From Frankiales bacterium (GTDB lineage: Bacteria > Actinomycetota > Actinomycetes > Mycobacteriales > Jatrophihabitantaceae), in NCBI GenBank assembly GCA_025966315.1, contig JAOPUZ010000064.1, positions 1 to 64,000 on the forward strand: 64,000 nucleotides of DNA, given 5' to 3'. Each line of letters starts with the position of its first letter. Position 1 is the stretch's first letter. Made by a program: the position numbers and the translations under genes. Below, one piece after another: positions 33,311-40,500 of this stretch. The notes beneath the pieces were generated by a model. It worked only from the letters and a program-made list of their open reading frames with translations. It was not told the origin of the DNA and did no database searches.

Positions 33311-33349
33311 GATTAACCTACTTGTTAATTAACGACTAGGTTAACCTAG
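33311..33349. promoter_or_regulatory. Palindromic operator region of the ArsR/AHSA1 operon
   Basis: Directly upstream of the ArsR start lie GATTAACCTAC (half site, 33311-33321), the perfect palindrome GTTAATTAAC (33324-33333) and the perfect palindrome CTAGGTTAACCTAG (33336-33349). All share TTAACCTA/TTAA elements, unusually AT-rich for this genome. They probably bind the ArsR protein and overlap its promoter. Confidence 0.65.
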
Positions 33350-33375
33350 CTCGCGAATGGGTCGCTCGTCAAGCC

Positions 33376-33522
33376 CTAGCGCGCAGTTACGCGGATGACC
33401 ACGACAATCACCGCGATGACCAAGATCGTCACGACCCGGCCCGGCCAGGTCTGCGGCCGCAGGCCCCAACCGATTCGCTTCGGGCCGAACCACGGCCGGC
33501 GGTTTCGGGGGCCTGACGTCAT
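33376..33522 (-). CDS. 48-aa small membrane protein
   Basis: A short gene with a very good RBS (AAAGGAG, 7 nt before ATG). The product starts MTSGPRNRRPWFGPKRIGWG, continues with a Trp/Pro/Arg-rich segment (LRPQTWPGR) and ends with one TM helix (VVTILVIAVIVVVI) and a basic tail RVTAR. Small proteins with a PRRFFGPKR-like start followed by a TM helix are common in actinobacteria; function is unknown. It lies 56 bp after ilvA on the same strand, so they may share a transcript. Confidence 0.8.
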   Translation of the reverse strand: MTSGPRNRRPWFGPKRIGWGLRPQTWPGRVVTILVIAVIVVVIRVTAR

Positions 33523-33578
33523 GGTTGGTCTCCTTTGATGATCGCGACGGCCTGCGAGGGATCCGGACCGCTACCCGA

Positions 33579-34820
33579 TCAGGACAGGAATTCGTACAGC
33601 GGGCTGCCCGGGGGAAGGTGCTGGACGATGAGCCTGCTTTCCGCGATGCGCTCCAGCAACGGCGCCAGGTCGGACCGGCGGGCCAGTTCGACGCCGACCA
33701 GGGCGGGTCCGGTGTCCCGGTTGTTGCGCTTGACGTACTCGAAACGGGTGATGTCGTCGTCCACGCCCAGGACCTCGTCGAGGAAGCGCCGCAACGCACC
33801 GGGCTCCTGCGGGAACTCCACCAGGAAGTAGTGCTTCAATCCCTCGAAGACCAACGATCGTTCGACGATCTCGCCGTACCGGCTGACGTCGTTGTTGCCC
33901 CCGGACACCACGCACACCACGGTCGAGCCGGGCGCCGGCTTGATCGAATCACCCAGCGCCGCCGTCGCCAGCGCGCCCGCTGGCTCGGCGATGATGCCGT
34001 CGGACTGGTACAGCGCAAGCAGCTCGGTGCACAGTCGGCCCTCATCGACGGCCACCAGCTCCGCACCCGAGGCGGCGACCAGCGGATACGTGATGTCGCC
34101 GGCTTGGCGTACCGCGGCGCCGTCCACGAAACCGTCGAGCTGGGCCAGCGACACCGGATGTCCCGCGACCAACGCGGCCGCCATACTGGCCGCGCCGGCA
34201 GGCTCGACCCCGACGACCTTGACGCCGGGCGCCCGCTCGGACAACCAGGTCACACAGCCGGCCAGCAGCCCACCGCCGCCGACTGGCAGCACCAGCAGAT
34301 CAGGCGAATAGCCCAACTGCGCCACCAGTTCGCGAGCCACCGTGCCCTGCCCGGCCACGGTCTCGACCGCGTCGAACGCCGGCACCATCGTTGCGCCGGT
34401 CGCCTGGGCGTCCGCCATCGCCGCCGTCGCGGCCTCTTCGTAGGTATCGCCGACCAGCTTGATGGTGACCGCGTCGCCACCGAGCCAGGTGATCCGGTCG
34501 CGCTTCTGCCGCGGCGTGGTGCCCGGCAGGTACACGCGCGCCTGGACGCCGAGCGCCGCGCACGCGAAGGCCACGCCCTGGGCATGATTGCCCGCGCTGG
34601 CGCAGACCACTCCACGTTGCCGCTCGGCCAGCGGAATCTGCACGATGAAGTTGTAGGCGCCCCGCAGCTTGTACGAGCGAACCGGTTGCAGGTCCTCCCG
34701 TTTGAGCCAAACCTCGGCGCCCAATTGCGTGGACAGGCGTTCGCTCCGGGTGAGTTGGGTCTGAACAACGACCTCGGCGAGTCGCTCGGCGGCGGTATCG
34801 ACATCGGCAGCAGAAATCAC
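33579..34820 (-). CDS. ilvA: Threonine ammonia-lyase (threonine deaminase)
   Basis: A 413-aa PLP enzyme that makes 2-oxobutanoate from threonine, the first step of isoleucine synthesis. The PLP lysine is in the segment PVRSYKLRGAYN, the Gly-rich phosphate loop is PVGGGGLLAG, and CASAGNHAQGVAFAC is conserved. A C-terminal regulatory ACT-like domain (about 320-413, starting SLVFEGLKHYFLVEFPQEPGALRRFL) indicates the biosynthetic, isoleucine-sensitive type with one domain. The start ATG at 34820 lies 3 bp after an 80-aa gene. Neighbours are not branched-chain genes. Confidence 0.94.
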   Translation of the reverse strand: MISAADVDTAAERLAEVVVQTQLTRSERLSTQLGAEVWLKREDLQPVRSYKLRGAYNFIVQIPLAERQRGVVCASAGNHAQGVAFACAALGVQARVYLPGTTPRQKRDRITWLGGDAVTIKLVGDTYEEAATAAMADAQATGATMVPAFDAVETVAGQGTVARELVAQLGYSPDLLVLPVGGGGLLAGCVTWLSERAPGVKVVGVEPAGAASMAAALVAGHPVSLAQLDGFVDGAAVRQAGDITYPLVAASGAELVAVDEGRLCTELLALYQSDGIIAEPAGALATAALGDSIKPAPGSTVVCVVSGGNNDVSRYGEIVERSLVFEGLKHYFLVEFPQEPGALRRFLDEVLGVDDDITRFEYVKRNNRDTGPALVGVELARRSDLAPLLERIAESRLIVQHLPPGSPLYEFLS

Positions 34821-34823
34821 CGG

Positions 34824-35066
34824 TCAAGTCTGGCAGACGTGGTGAAAGCGGCCGGCGCCGAACGGCAGGTCAGCGGCTAACGTCGGCATCACGACCTCAC
34901 GAACCGACACCGCCGGATCGAGTCCTATATCGCCCCGGGCAGCGCTCAGCCGCTGCGTCGCGTCGACATATCGGGACGTAAATGCCATTAAATTCTCGAG
35001 GTTCACCTCGCCGATCGCGAACGCGAAATCGGCGGATTCTACGAGGAATTGCTCGATCTCGGTCAT
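34824..35066 (-). CDS. Small acidic hypothetical protein
   Basis: An 80-aa open frame starting MTEIEQFLVESADFAFAIGEVNLENLMAF and ending FGAGRFHHVCQT. It is acidic, helical in the first half and free of TM segments. The codon pattern (third-position GC) is similar to neighbours, but the RBS is weak. It ends 3 bp before ilvA, so it would be the first gene of that operon. I do not recognise the family. It could be a non-coding stretch; evidence is moderate. Confidence 0.45.
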   Translation of the reverse strand: MTEIEQFLVESADFAFAIGEVNLENLMAFTSRYVDATQRLSAARGDIGLDPAVSVREVVMPTLAADLPFGAGRFHHVCQT

Positions 35067-35157
35067 TGACCCGGACTGGCCGGGCTATTCGCGCCACGCA
35101 ACTTCGGCGGTACCGAAACGCAGTCTGACCAAACACTTTCTCCGTATAGTTCGCGCC

Positions 35158-36462
35158 GTGCGTACCCGTCGCATCCTGGCTTGTACGCCACGCTGGATGT
35201 GCCTGATGGACGCCAGTCTTTACGCCAGCTCGGCGGCGATCGCGGCGGCCTGCACCTTTTCGAGCCTCACTCCGATGCGCGAGTGGGGACGGCTCAGCTT
35301 TCCGGTGTATGCGATCGCCGCCGGGGTGAGCCTGGCCCTGTTTCTCTGCTGGGCACCCAGCCTCGCCGGGTGGCCCGTTCGCCGTCTCGTGACGTCCCTA
35401 CGGGGTTGGCTGTTAGCTGCGGTGCTGATCGGGGTCAGCCTGGTGCCGCTGGTCCGCGAACTCGTCCTTCGTACGACGGCCGGGCCGGCCTGGGCCCAAT
35501 CAGAGGTGCTGGTCATCGAGCAGGCGGCCCGCGCGCTGGCCCATGGGCATACGCCTTATGACGTGGCGTTCACCGGCGACGGCCTGAGCAGCCGCCACGG
35601 GTCATTCGGCCATTTTCCGTATCTGCCTTTGATGGCGATCTTCGGGCTGCCCCGGCTGCTCGGCGTCAGCCCGCTGACGGACGCGCGGCTCTATTTCTTC
35701 CTTACCGCGGCGGTCGTCTGCGGCTACGCCATCAGGCTGCACCGCCGTGACCGCGACGGCGTACTGCTCGTGGTCCTGGTGTTGTTCGCTTCGTCCGGCG
35801 GCGCCTTGCAGTCGACCGTGGGTGGCGACGACCTACCGGTGCTCGCCCTGCTGCTGCTCGCGGTCGTCTCGCTCGGCAATGGCCGGCCTCAGTTGTGCGC
35901 CGCAGCGCTGACCGTCGCGATGTTGCTGAAGGCGACGGCCTGGCCGTTCGCGCTGGTGTTGCTGGTGGTGACGGGACGCGCTGGCCGGCGGCGCGGACAA
36001 TTCCAGCCTTGGCTGGCCGTGCTCGCCGGCGTTGCGATGGCCGGCTGGCTGAGCAACCCGGCGGGATTCGTCGAAGACGTGGTGTTGTTCCCGCTCGGAC
36101 TCGGTAGCAGCTCCTCGCCGGCCGGGCCGACGCCAGTGGGCAATCTGGTTCATCTGCTGGTCGGCGGTGCGCCGGGCTCGCAGCTGAAACTGACCTCGCT
36201 CGCCTGCGCTGGGTTGGCGGTCGGTGCCGCCGTACTGGTGATCCTGCGACTGCGGCGGCTGGCCCCGACGATGTCGACGGTATTGGCTGGCGCCGTCGCG
36301 CTGTACCTGGTCTTGTTCTTGCTGACCGCAGTCGGCCGGCCGGGCTACTTCAGCTACCCGCTGAACCTGCTGTGCTGGTGGTACGTTTTCGCGATCCGTG
36401 AGGCTCGGCCGGGCATTGACGCCCCGTCCGGCAACCACCTGGAGGAGGCCGCAGATGCCTGA
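35158..36462 (+). CDS. Polytopic membrane protein, GT87/DUF2029-like
   Basis: A 434-aa protein (GTG start at 35158) with about ten TM helices. An extracytoplasmic loop after TM3 reads VIEQAARALAHGHTPYDVAF, the pattern of GT-C glycosyltransferases of the GT87/DUF2029 group, which use polyprenyl-phosphate sugars. Later segments GGDDLPVLALLLLAVVSLGNGRP and LKATAWPFALVLLVV also fit. The C-terminus overlaps the next gene by 8 bp, giving an operon with a second membrane protein and a methyltransferase. A role in envelope glycan or lipid assembly is inferred. Confidence 0.7.
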   Translation: MRTRRILACTPRWMCLMDASLYASSAAIAAACTFSSLTPMREWGRLSFPVYAIAAGVSLALFLCWAPSLAGWPVRRLVTSLRGWLLAAVLIGVSLVPLVRELVLRTTAGPAWAQSEVLVIEQAARALAHGHTPYDVAFTGDGLSSRHGSFGHFPYLPLMAIFGLPRLLGVSPLTDARLYFFLTAAVVCGYAIRLHRRDRDGVLLVVLVLFASSGGALQSTVGGDDLPVLALLLLAVVSLGNGRPQLCAAALTVAMLLKATAWPFALVLLVVTGRAGRRRGQFQPWLAVLAGVAMAGWLSNPAGFVEDVVLFPLGLGSSSSPAGPTPVGNLVHLLVGGAPGSQLKLTSLACAGLAVGAAVLVILRLRRLAPTMSTVLAGAVALYLVLFLLTAVGRPGYFSYPLNLLCWWYVFAIREARPGIDAPSGNHLEEAADA

Positions 36463-37279
36463 GCCGGCCGCCGACACCCCGACAATCCTCGATCTGGCCC
36501 GCCGGGTCGTGATCTCCGGAGTGCCGGTCGCATCGGCGCTGGTCTTCGTGACGGTCGCGATCAAGGTCTTTCGGGCCGCGCACATGGAGACGTCCACCAC
36601 CGTCGCCGTAGTCAGCTCGGCCAACGCCGTCGACATGCTCAAGGGCGTCCTGCTCACACTGCTACCGGGATTCCTCGCTGCTCTGGTGGCGGTCGCGATC
36701 TGGTGGTGGATCCAGGCGGTTCCCGTGGACGGGGCGAGCGGCGCCCCGCTGGCGCTGTGGCAGGCCGAGTCCGGGCTCATGTGGAGCCTGATGGCGGTCG
36801 CGTTCTTCACACTGCCCTGGATCGTCTTCGCGCTGTTCGCGCTGCCGGTTGTCGCGTTGGTACTGGTCTCGTGGTTGGCGCCGGGTCGGCGGCGCCTGCT
36901 GAGCCGGATGCGCACGGCGCTGATCCGAATAGCCATTGTCACCGCACTGGTTTCTACGACGTACCTGGCCGTCTCGACCGATGTGTGGCTACCGTTGCGC
37001 AGCATCTCGCTACGACCCGGCCAGACCGTCACCATCGGCGGCCAAGTGTTGTCGCAGGGTTTCGCGGCCTACATCCTCAGCAGCGACAAGGACAATGTGC
37101 GGCTGCTGCTCGACACGCCCCGAGCGGTGATCGACCTGGACGCGTCCGCGATCGCCCCGAACCCACAGATTTGCATTCCCAAACCCGCGCACCGCTCGTG
37201 GCTGCTCCGGCCGTCGCAGGAACTGCACTGGGAAGGTAGTTTTCCGTCCCCGTACCCGGTGTGTCCGGTGTCGGCATGA
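36455..37279 (+). CDS. Membrane protein of unknown function
   Basis: A 274-aa protein starting at the ATG preceded by GGAGGAGG. About four TM segments: VVISGVPVASALVFVTVAIKV, GVLLTLLPGFLAALVAVAIWWW, LMWSLMAVAFFTLPWIVFALFALPVVALVLVSW and LIRIAIVTALVSTTYLAV. The C-terminal about 90 residues are extracytoplasmic, beta-rich (PGQTVTIGGQVLSQGFAAYILSS) and contain two cysteines (ICIPKP and YPVCPVS). I do not recognise the family. It overlaps genes on both sides (8 bp and 4 bp), so it is in the middle of a coupled operon. Confidence 0.75.
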   Translation: MPEPAADTPTILDLARRVVISGVPVASALVFVTVAIKVFRAAHMETSTTVAVVSSANAVDMLKGVLLTLLPGFLAALVAVAIWWWIQAVPVDGASGAPLALWQAESGLMWSLMAVAFFTLPWIVFALFALPVVALVLVSWLAPGRRRLLSRMRTALIRIAIVTALVSTTYLAVSTDVWLPLRSISLRPGQTVTIGGQVLSQGFAAYILSSDKDNVRLLLDTPRAVIDLDASAIAPNPQICIPKPAHRSWLLRPSQELHWEGSFPSPYPVCPVSA

Positions 37280-38049
37280 CTCGGATCGCCGGCGATTTCG
37301 ACTATGAGGCCCACGGTGGCGGTTACGGCCGGCAGCGTCGGCCGGATCCACGCATCGCGCGCCCGATCCATGCCGCGCTCGGCCCGGCGACAACCGTCCT
37401 CAATGTCGGGGCCGGCGCCGGGTCCTACGAACCGCTCGACCGGGAGGTGACCGCCGTCGAACCGTCGGCCGCAATGCGCGCCGAGCGGCCGGCGCAGCTG
37501 ACGACCGCGATCGCAGCGACGGCCGAGGCTTTGCCTTTTGCCGACGGCACATTCGACGCCGCGATGGCTACCGTCACCATCCACCAGTGGGCTGATCTCG
37601 AGCTCGGGTTGAGCGAGCTACGCCGGGTTACGCGGGGTCCGGTCGTGATCCTGACGCTGGACCCGGACGCGCTGTCGCGGTTCTGGCTGGCCGACTACAT
37701 CCCGGAACTCGTCCGGGTGGAACAACGCCGTTTCCCCGCGATCGACCGCGTGACGAGCGCGCTCGGCGGCCTCGTCGAGGTGCAGCGGATCCCGGTGCCG
37801 ATCGATTGCGCCGACGGCTTCGGTGAGGCGTTCTATGCCCGTCCCGAAGCGTTTCTCGACGCGCGGGTCCGGCAGGGACAGTCGGCGTGGGGGTTCGTAG
37901 CCCAGCTGGTGGTCGATCGGGCCGTGGCTGAGCTGCGGGCCGATCTGGCCTCGGGGAGCTGGGATCGACGGTACGGCTCGTTGCGACGCCAACCCGAGTT
38001 CGCCGGATCGTTGCGGCTGATCACGGCCCGGCCCGAAGCCGGCGGGTGA
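37276..38049 (+). CDS. Class I SAM-dependent methyltransferase
   Basis: A 257-aa methyltransferase. SAM motif I is VLNVGAGAGSYEP, the acidic residue after strand 2 is in VTAVEPSAAM, and the post-II segment is ATAEALPFADGTFDAAMATVTIHQW (UbiE/COQ5-like Methyltransf_11). The start ATG at 37276 lies in the stop of the preceding membrane gene (ATGA). It is the last gene of the operon that begins with the GT87-like protein; its 3' end overlaps the small membrane-protein gene on the other strand. The substrate is unknown. Confidence 0.88.
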   Translation: MTRIAGDFDYEAHGGGYGRQRRPDPRIARPIHAALGPATTVLNVGAGAGSYEPLDREVTAVEPSAAMRAERPAQLTTAIAATAEALPFADGTFDAAMATVTIHQWADLELGLSELRRVTRGPVVILTLDPDALSRFWLADYIPELVRVEQRRFPAIDRVTSALGGLVEVQRIPVPIDCADGFGEAFYARPEAFLDARVRQGQSAWGFVAQLVVDRAVAELRADLASGSWDRRYGSLRRQPEFAGSLRLITARPEAGG

Positions 38050-38287
38050 GCCGCGACATGATCATGTAGGTGGCCAGGCTCAACACCAACGGCACCGCGA
38101 AACACAGCGCGACGAGCGGGTAGCCCGAGTGCAGGAAGGCATCATTGCGCGCACCGGCTCCGGCCCGGCTCGCCTCGGTTGGTCCTGCTGCTCCGGCCGT
38201 TGTCGGGACCAGGACGAGCCCGATACCCAACGCCACGATCAGCAGGACCAACCCAGCACGCGGCGAGCACCGAACGACGTGCCACAT
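38021..38287 (-). CDS. Small secreted/membrane protein
   Basis: An 88-aa open frame with RBS GGGGGG before ATG. The N-terminal hydrophobic segment GLVLLIVALGIGLVLVPTTAGAAG looks like a signal peptide or TM helix; a second TM (VALCFAVPLVLSLATYMIM) is followed by a basic tail SRLTRRLRAGP. No family is recognised. It overlaps the convergent methyltransferase gene by 29 bp. It lies downstream of the LuxR-type gene on the same strand. Confidence 0.6.
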   Translation of the reverse strand: MWHVVRCSPRAGLVLLIVALGIGLVLVPTTAGAAGPTEASRAGAGARNDAFLHSGYPLVALCFAVPLVLSLATYMIMSRLTRRLRAGP

Positions 38288-38420
38288 GATTCCCCCCGTT
38301 AGGGCCGCGACACTCCCCCGAGGTATCGCGCCCGTGGCAAGTAGACCGTTCGCGGACGTCGCTCTCAATACCCCGATCGGCGTATCTCTGTTAGGCAAGG
38401 TGAGCGCGATCACGCCACTA

Positions 38421-39533
38421 TCAGTGGGCGCGGCGTTCGGATTGGCGGGTGCGCGGCAGCAGGGACAACGCCATGCCAACGGCCTGTACACGGCCCGTAA
38501 CCCCAAGTTTCCTATAGAGATTATCGAGGTGCTTCTTGATCGTGCCGGCCGAGATGTGCAGCGAGGTGGCCAGCTCGATGTTGGTGGCCCCGCTGACCAG
38601 CATTTCGAGAATCTCGGCCTCGCGGACGGTGAGCCCGAGCTGCTGCAATTCCGCCGCGGTAGACGGGTCCCGTCGCTCATTGAGCAACAGCGCACCCTGC
38701 ACCGTCTCCGTCGCCGGTAGGAACCGGACGACGAGCTGGCGCCCGTCGCGATGCGATGCGATTGGACGCAAGGCATCGGGCAGTCCGTCACTGGCCGAGC
38801 TGGTCACCGCCCGCTGGGCGGCCAGCCAACGAGAGACCCGATCCGGAAAGGGGTTCCGTGCGCCCGGGCGTCCGAAGTAGCGATACAACAACACGAGTGC
38901 GCCAACCGTGAGCTCGGCCGGTGGGTCGTCCAGGATGATCACGCCGGTGCCGTCTTCGCTCAGCGCCTCAGACATCGTCGCCATCAGCCGCAACATGTGG
39001 TCGCGTTCACGCGCGCCGGCGTAGGCCTGCGCCAGGTGCGGGCGGAGCACGTTGAGCATTAGCCGGTCGCGTTCGTCGAAGTCGTCGTCCGGGTCGGCCC
39101 GGTTGGCCGCGATGGCCTCGATCCGCGGGAACACCGTGGGCAGCGTCAAGGCCATCTGGTGCTCGACCCCGAGCATCTTGTACAGATCGCGGTACAACCG
39201 CAGCTCGTGGAACTGCTGCTGCGTCAGGAAGTCGCTGATCTTGCGCGCCGACCCGTCACCGGACCCGTGCAGGTAGTTGATGATCGGATGCTCGTGCTGG
39301 AGCGCGCTGAATTGCGCCAGTTGCGCCGCGTCGATGGGCATGTAGGGAAGAACGATGGCGAACGTCCGTCCGGTCACCGGATCGATCTCGTTCCAGGACA
39401 GCGAATCGTTACGCACCAGCGCGGCCGTTATCTCCAACGACTGCTGCGGAAACGCGCTGGCGGTAGACACTGAGCGGATGTCCTGAATGGCTGAGCTCAG
39501 CGCCTGCACGTCGTCCTCGTCAAGCTTGACCAT
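38421..39533 (-). CDS. LuxR-family transcriptional regulator
   Basis: A 370-aa regulator with a long N-terminal GAF-like sensor region (about 20-290) and a C-terminal LuxR HTH (about 300-365): LQQLGLTVREAEILEMLVSGATNIELATSLHISAGTIKKHLDNLYRKLGVTGRVQAV. The sensor segment resembles that of actinobacterial helix-turn-helix regulators of unknown ligand (GSGDGSARKISDFL, a conserved SDF). There is no receiver domain. It is divergent from the zinc-ribbon MBL gene; the shared intergenic region holds a perfect palindrome at 39602-39615. Confidence 0.88.
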   Translation of the reverse strand: MVKLDEDDVQALSSAIQDIRSVSTASAFPQQSLEITAALVRNDSLSWNEIDPVTGRTFAIVLPYMPIDAAQLAQFSALQHEHPIINYLHGSGDGSARKISDFLTQQQFHELRLYRDLYKMLGVEHQMALTLPTVFPRIEAIAANRADPDDDFDERDRLMLNVLRPHLAQAYAGARERDHMLRLMATMSEALSEDGTGVIILDDPPAELTVGALVLLYRYFGRPGARNPFPDRVSRWLAAQRAVTSSASDGLPDALRPIASHRDGRQLVVRFLPATETVQGALLLNERRDPSTAAELQQLGLTVREAEILEMLVSGATNIELATSLHISAGTIKKHLDNLYRKLGVTGRVQAVGMALSLLPRTRQSERRAH

Positions 39534-39601
39534 GGCCTGCGATCGTACGTCCGGCGGCGACTCTGTAGTTAGGCTTTCTGGTTACCGGGAGAGACAAATC
39601 G

Positions 39602-39615
39602 GCCGCTTTAGCGGC
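39602..39615. promoter_or_regulatory. Palindrome in divergent promoter region
   Basis: A perfect inverted repeat, GCCGCT-TT-AGCGGC, lies midway between the divergent LuxR-family regulator and the MBL gene. It may be an operator for the regulator; this is untested. Confidence 0.4.
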
Positions 39616-39668
39616 ACGGATACTGGTAATACGGACATAGCGATTACGTCCTAGCGAAAGGCGAGCGA

Positions 39669-40487
39669 ATGCCGGCGTGGATATGCCAGACGTGCGGGGT
39701 GCAGCAGGCCGACACCGAGCAACCGCCGGCGCAATGTCTTATCTGCCAGGACGAAAGACAGTACGTCGGGTGGGACGGCCAGCGCTGGACGACCATGTCC
39801 GCCTTGGCGCGGGACTACCGGCTGGTGCTGCGCGAAGAGGAGCCCGGCCTGATCGGAATGGCGATGGACCCGTCCTTTGCGATCGGCCAGCGCGCGTTGC
39901 TCCTGCGCACCCCGAACGGGAACGTGTTGTGGGATTGCGTCTCACTGCTGGACGACGCCGCCCGCGAAGCCATCACCGGGTTCGGTGGTATCGACGCGAT
40001 CTGCATGTCGCACCCGCACTTCTACGCCGCGAACGTGGAATTCGCCGAAGCATTTGACGCCCGGATATTGATCCCACGCGCCGATCAGGCCTGGATCCAG
40101 CGACCGTCACCGCAGATCGAGCTGTTCGACGATGTGGCCGAGCCGGTGCCCGGCGTGACGCTCGCTCGAATCGGCGGACATTTCGACGGAGCCGCGGTAC
40201 TGCACTGGCCGGCCGGGGCGGGCGGGCGAGGCGCACTGTTGACCGGCGACACCATCACCGTGGTGCAGGATCGCGACTGGGTCAGCTTCATGTGGAGCTA
40301 TCCCAACCTGATCCCGTTGGATGCCGCCACGGTGCTGCAGGTAGCCGATCGGGTGGCCGGTTTCGACTTCGATCGGGTCTACGGCGGCTGGTGGGGGCGG
40401 GTCGTGATCGAAGACGGAGCCACGGCCGTCCGGCGTTCGGCCCAACGGTATGTGGCCCGGTTGAGCGGCGAGCGTCCAGGCGGCTAA
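39669..40487 (+). CDS. MBL-fold protein with N-terminal zinc ribbon
   Basis: A 272-aa protein. An N-terminal rubredoxin-like zinc ribbon has two CxxC pairs (WICQTCGVQQ and AQCLICQDE). The rest is a metallo-beta-lactamase-like fold: the usual HxHxDH motif is reduced to SHPHFYAANVEFAEAF, IGGHFDGAAVL gives a further His, and TGDTITVVQDRDWVSFMW an Asp. The degenerate metal motif suggests altered chemistry. The ATG at 39669 is preceded by AAAGGCGAGCG. It is divergent from the LuxR gene, which may control it. Confidence 0.8.
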   Translation: MPAWICQTCGVQQADTEQPPAQCLICQDERQYVGWDGQRWTTMSALARDYRLVLREEEPGLIGMAMDPSFAIGQRALLLRTPNGNVLWDCVSLLDDAAREAITGFGGIDAICMSHPHFYAANVEFAEAFDARILIPRADQAWIQRPSPQIELFDDVAEPVPGVTLARIGGHFDGAAVLHWPAGAGGRGALLTGDTITVVQDRDWVSFMWSYPNLIPLDAATVLQVADRVAGFDFDRVYGGWWGRVVIEDGATAVRRSAQRYVARLSGERPGG

Positions 40488-40500
40488 CCGGCCGTCCGAA

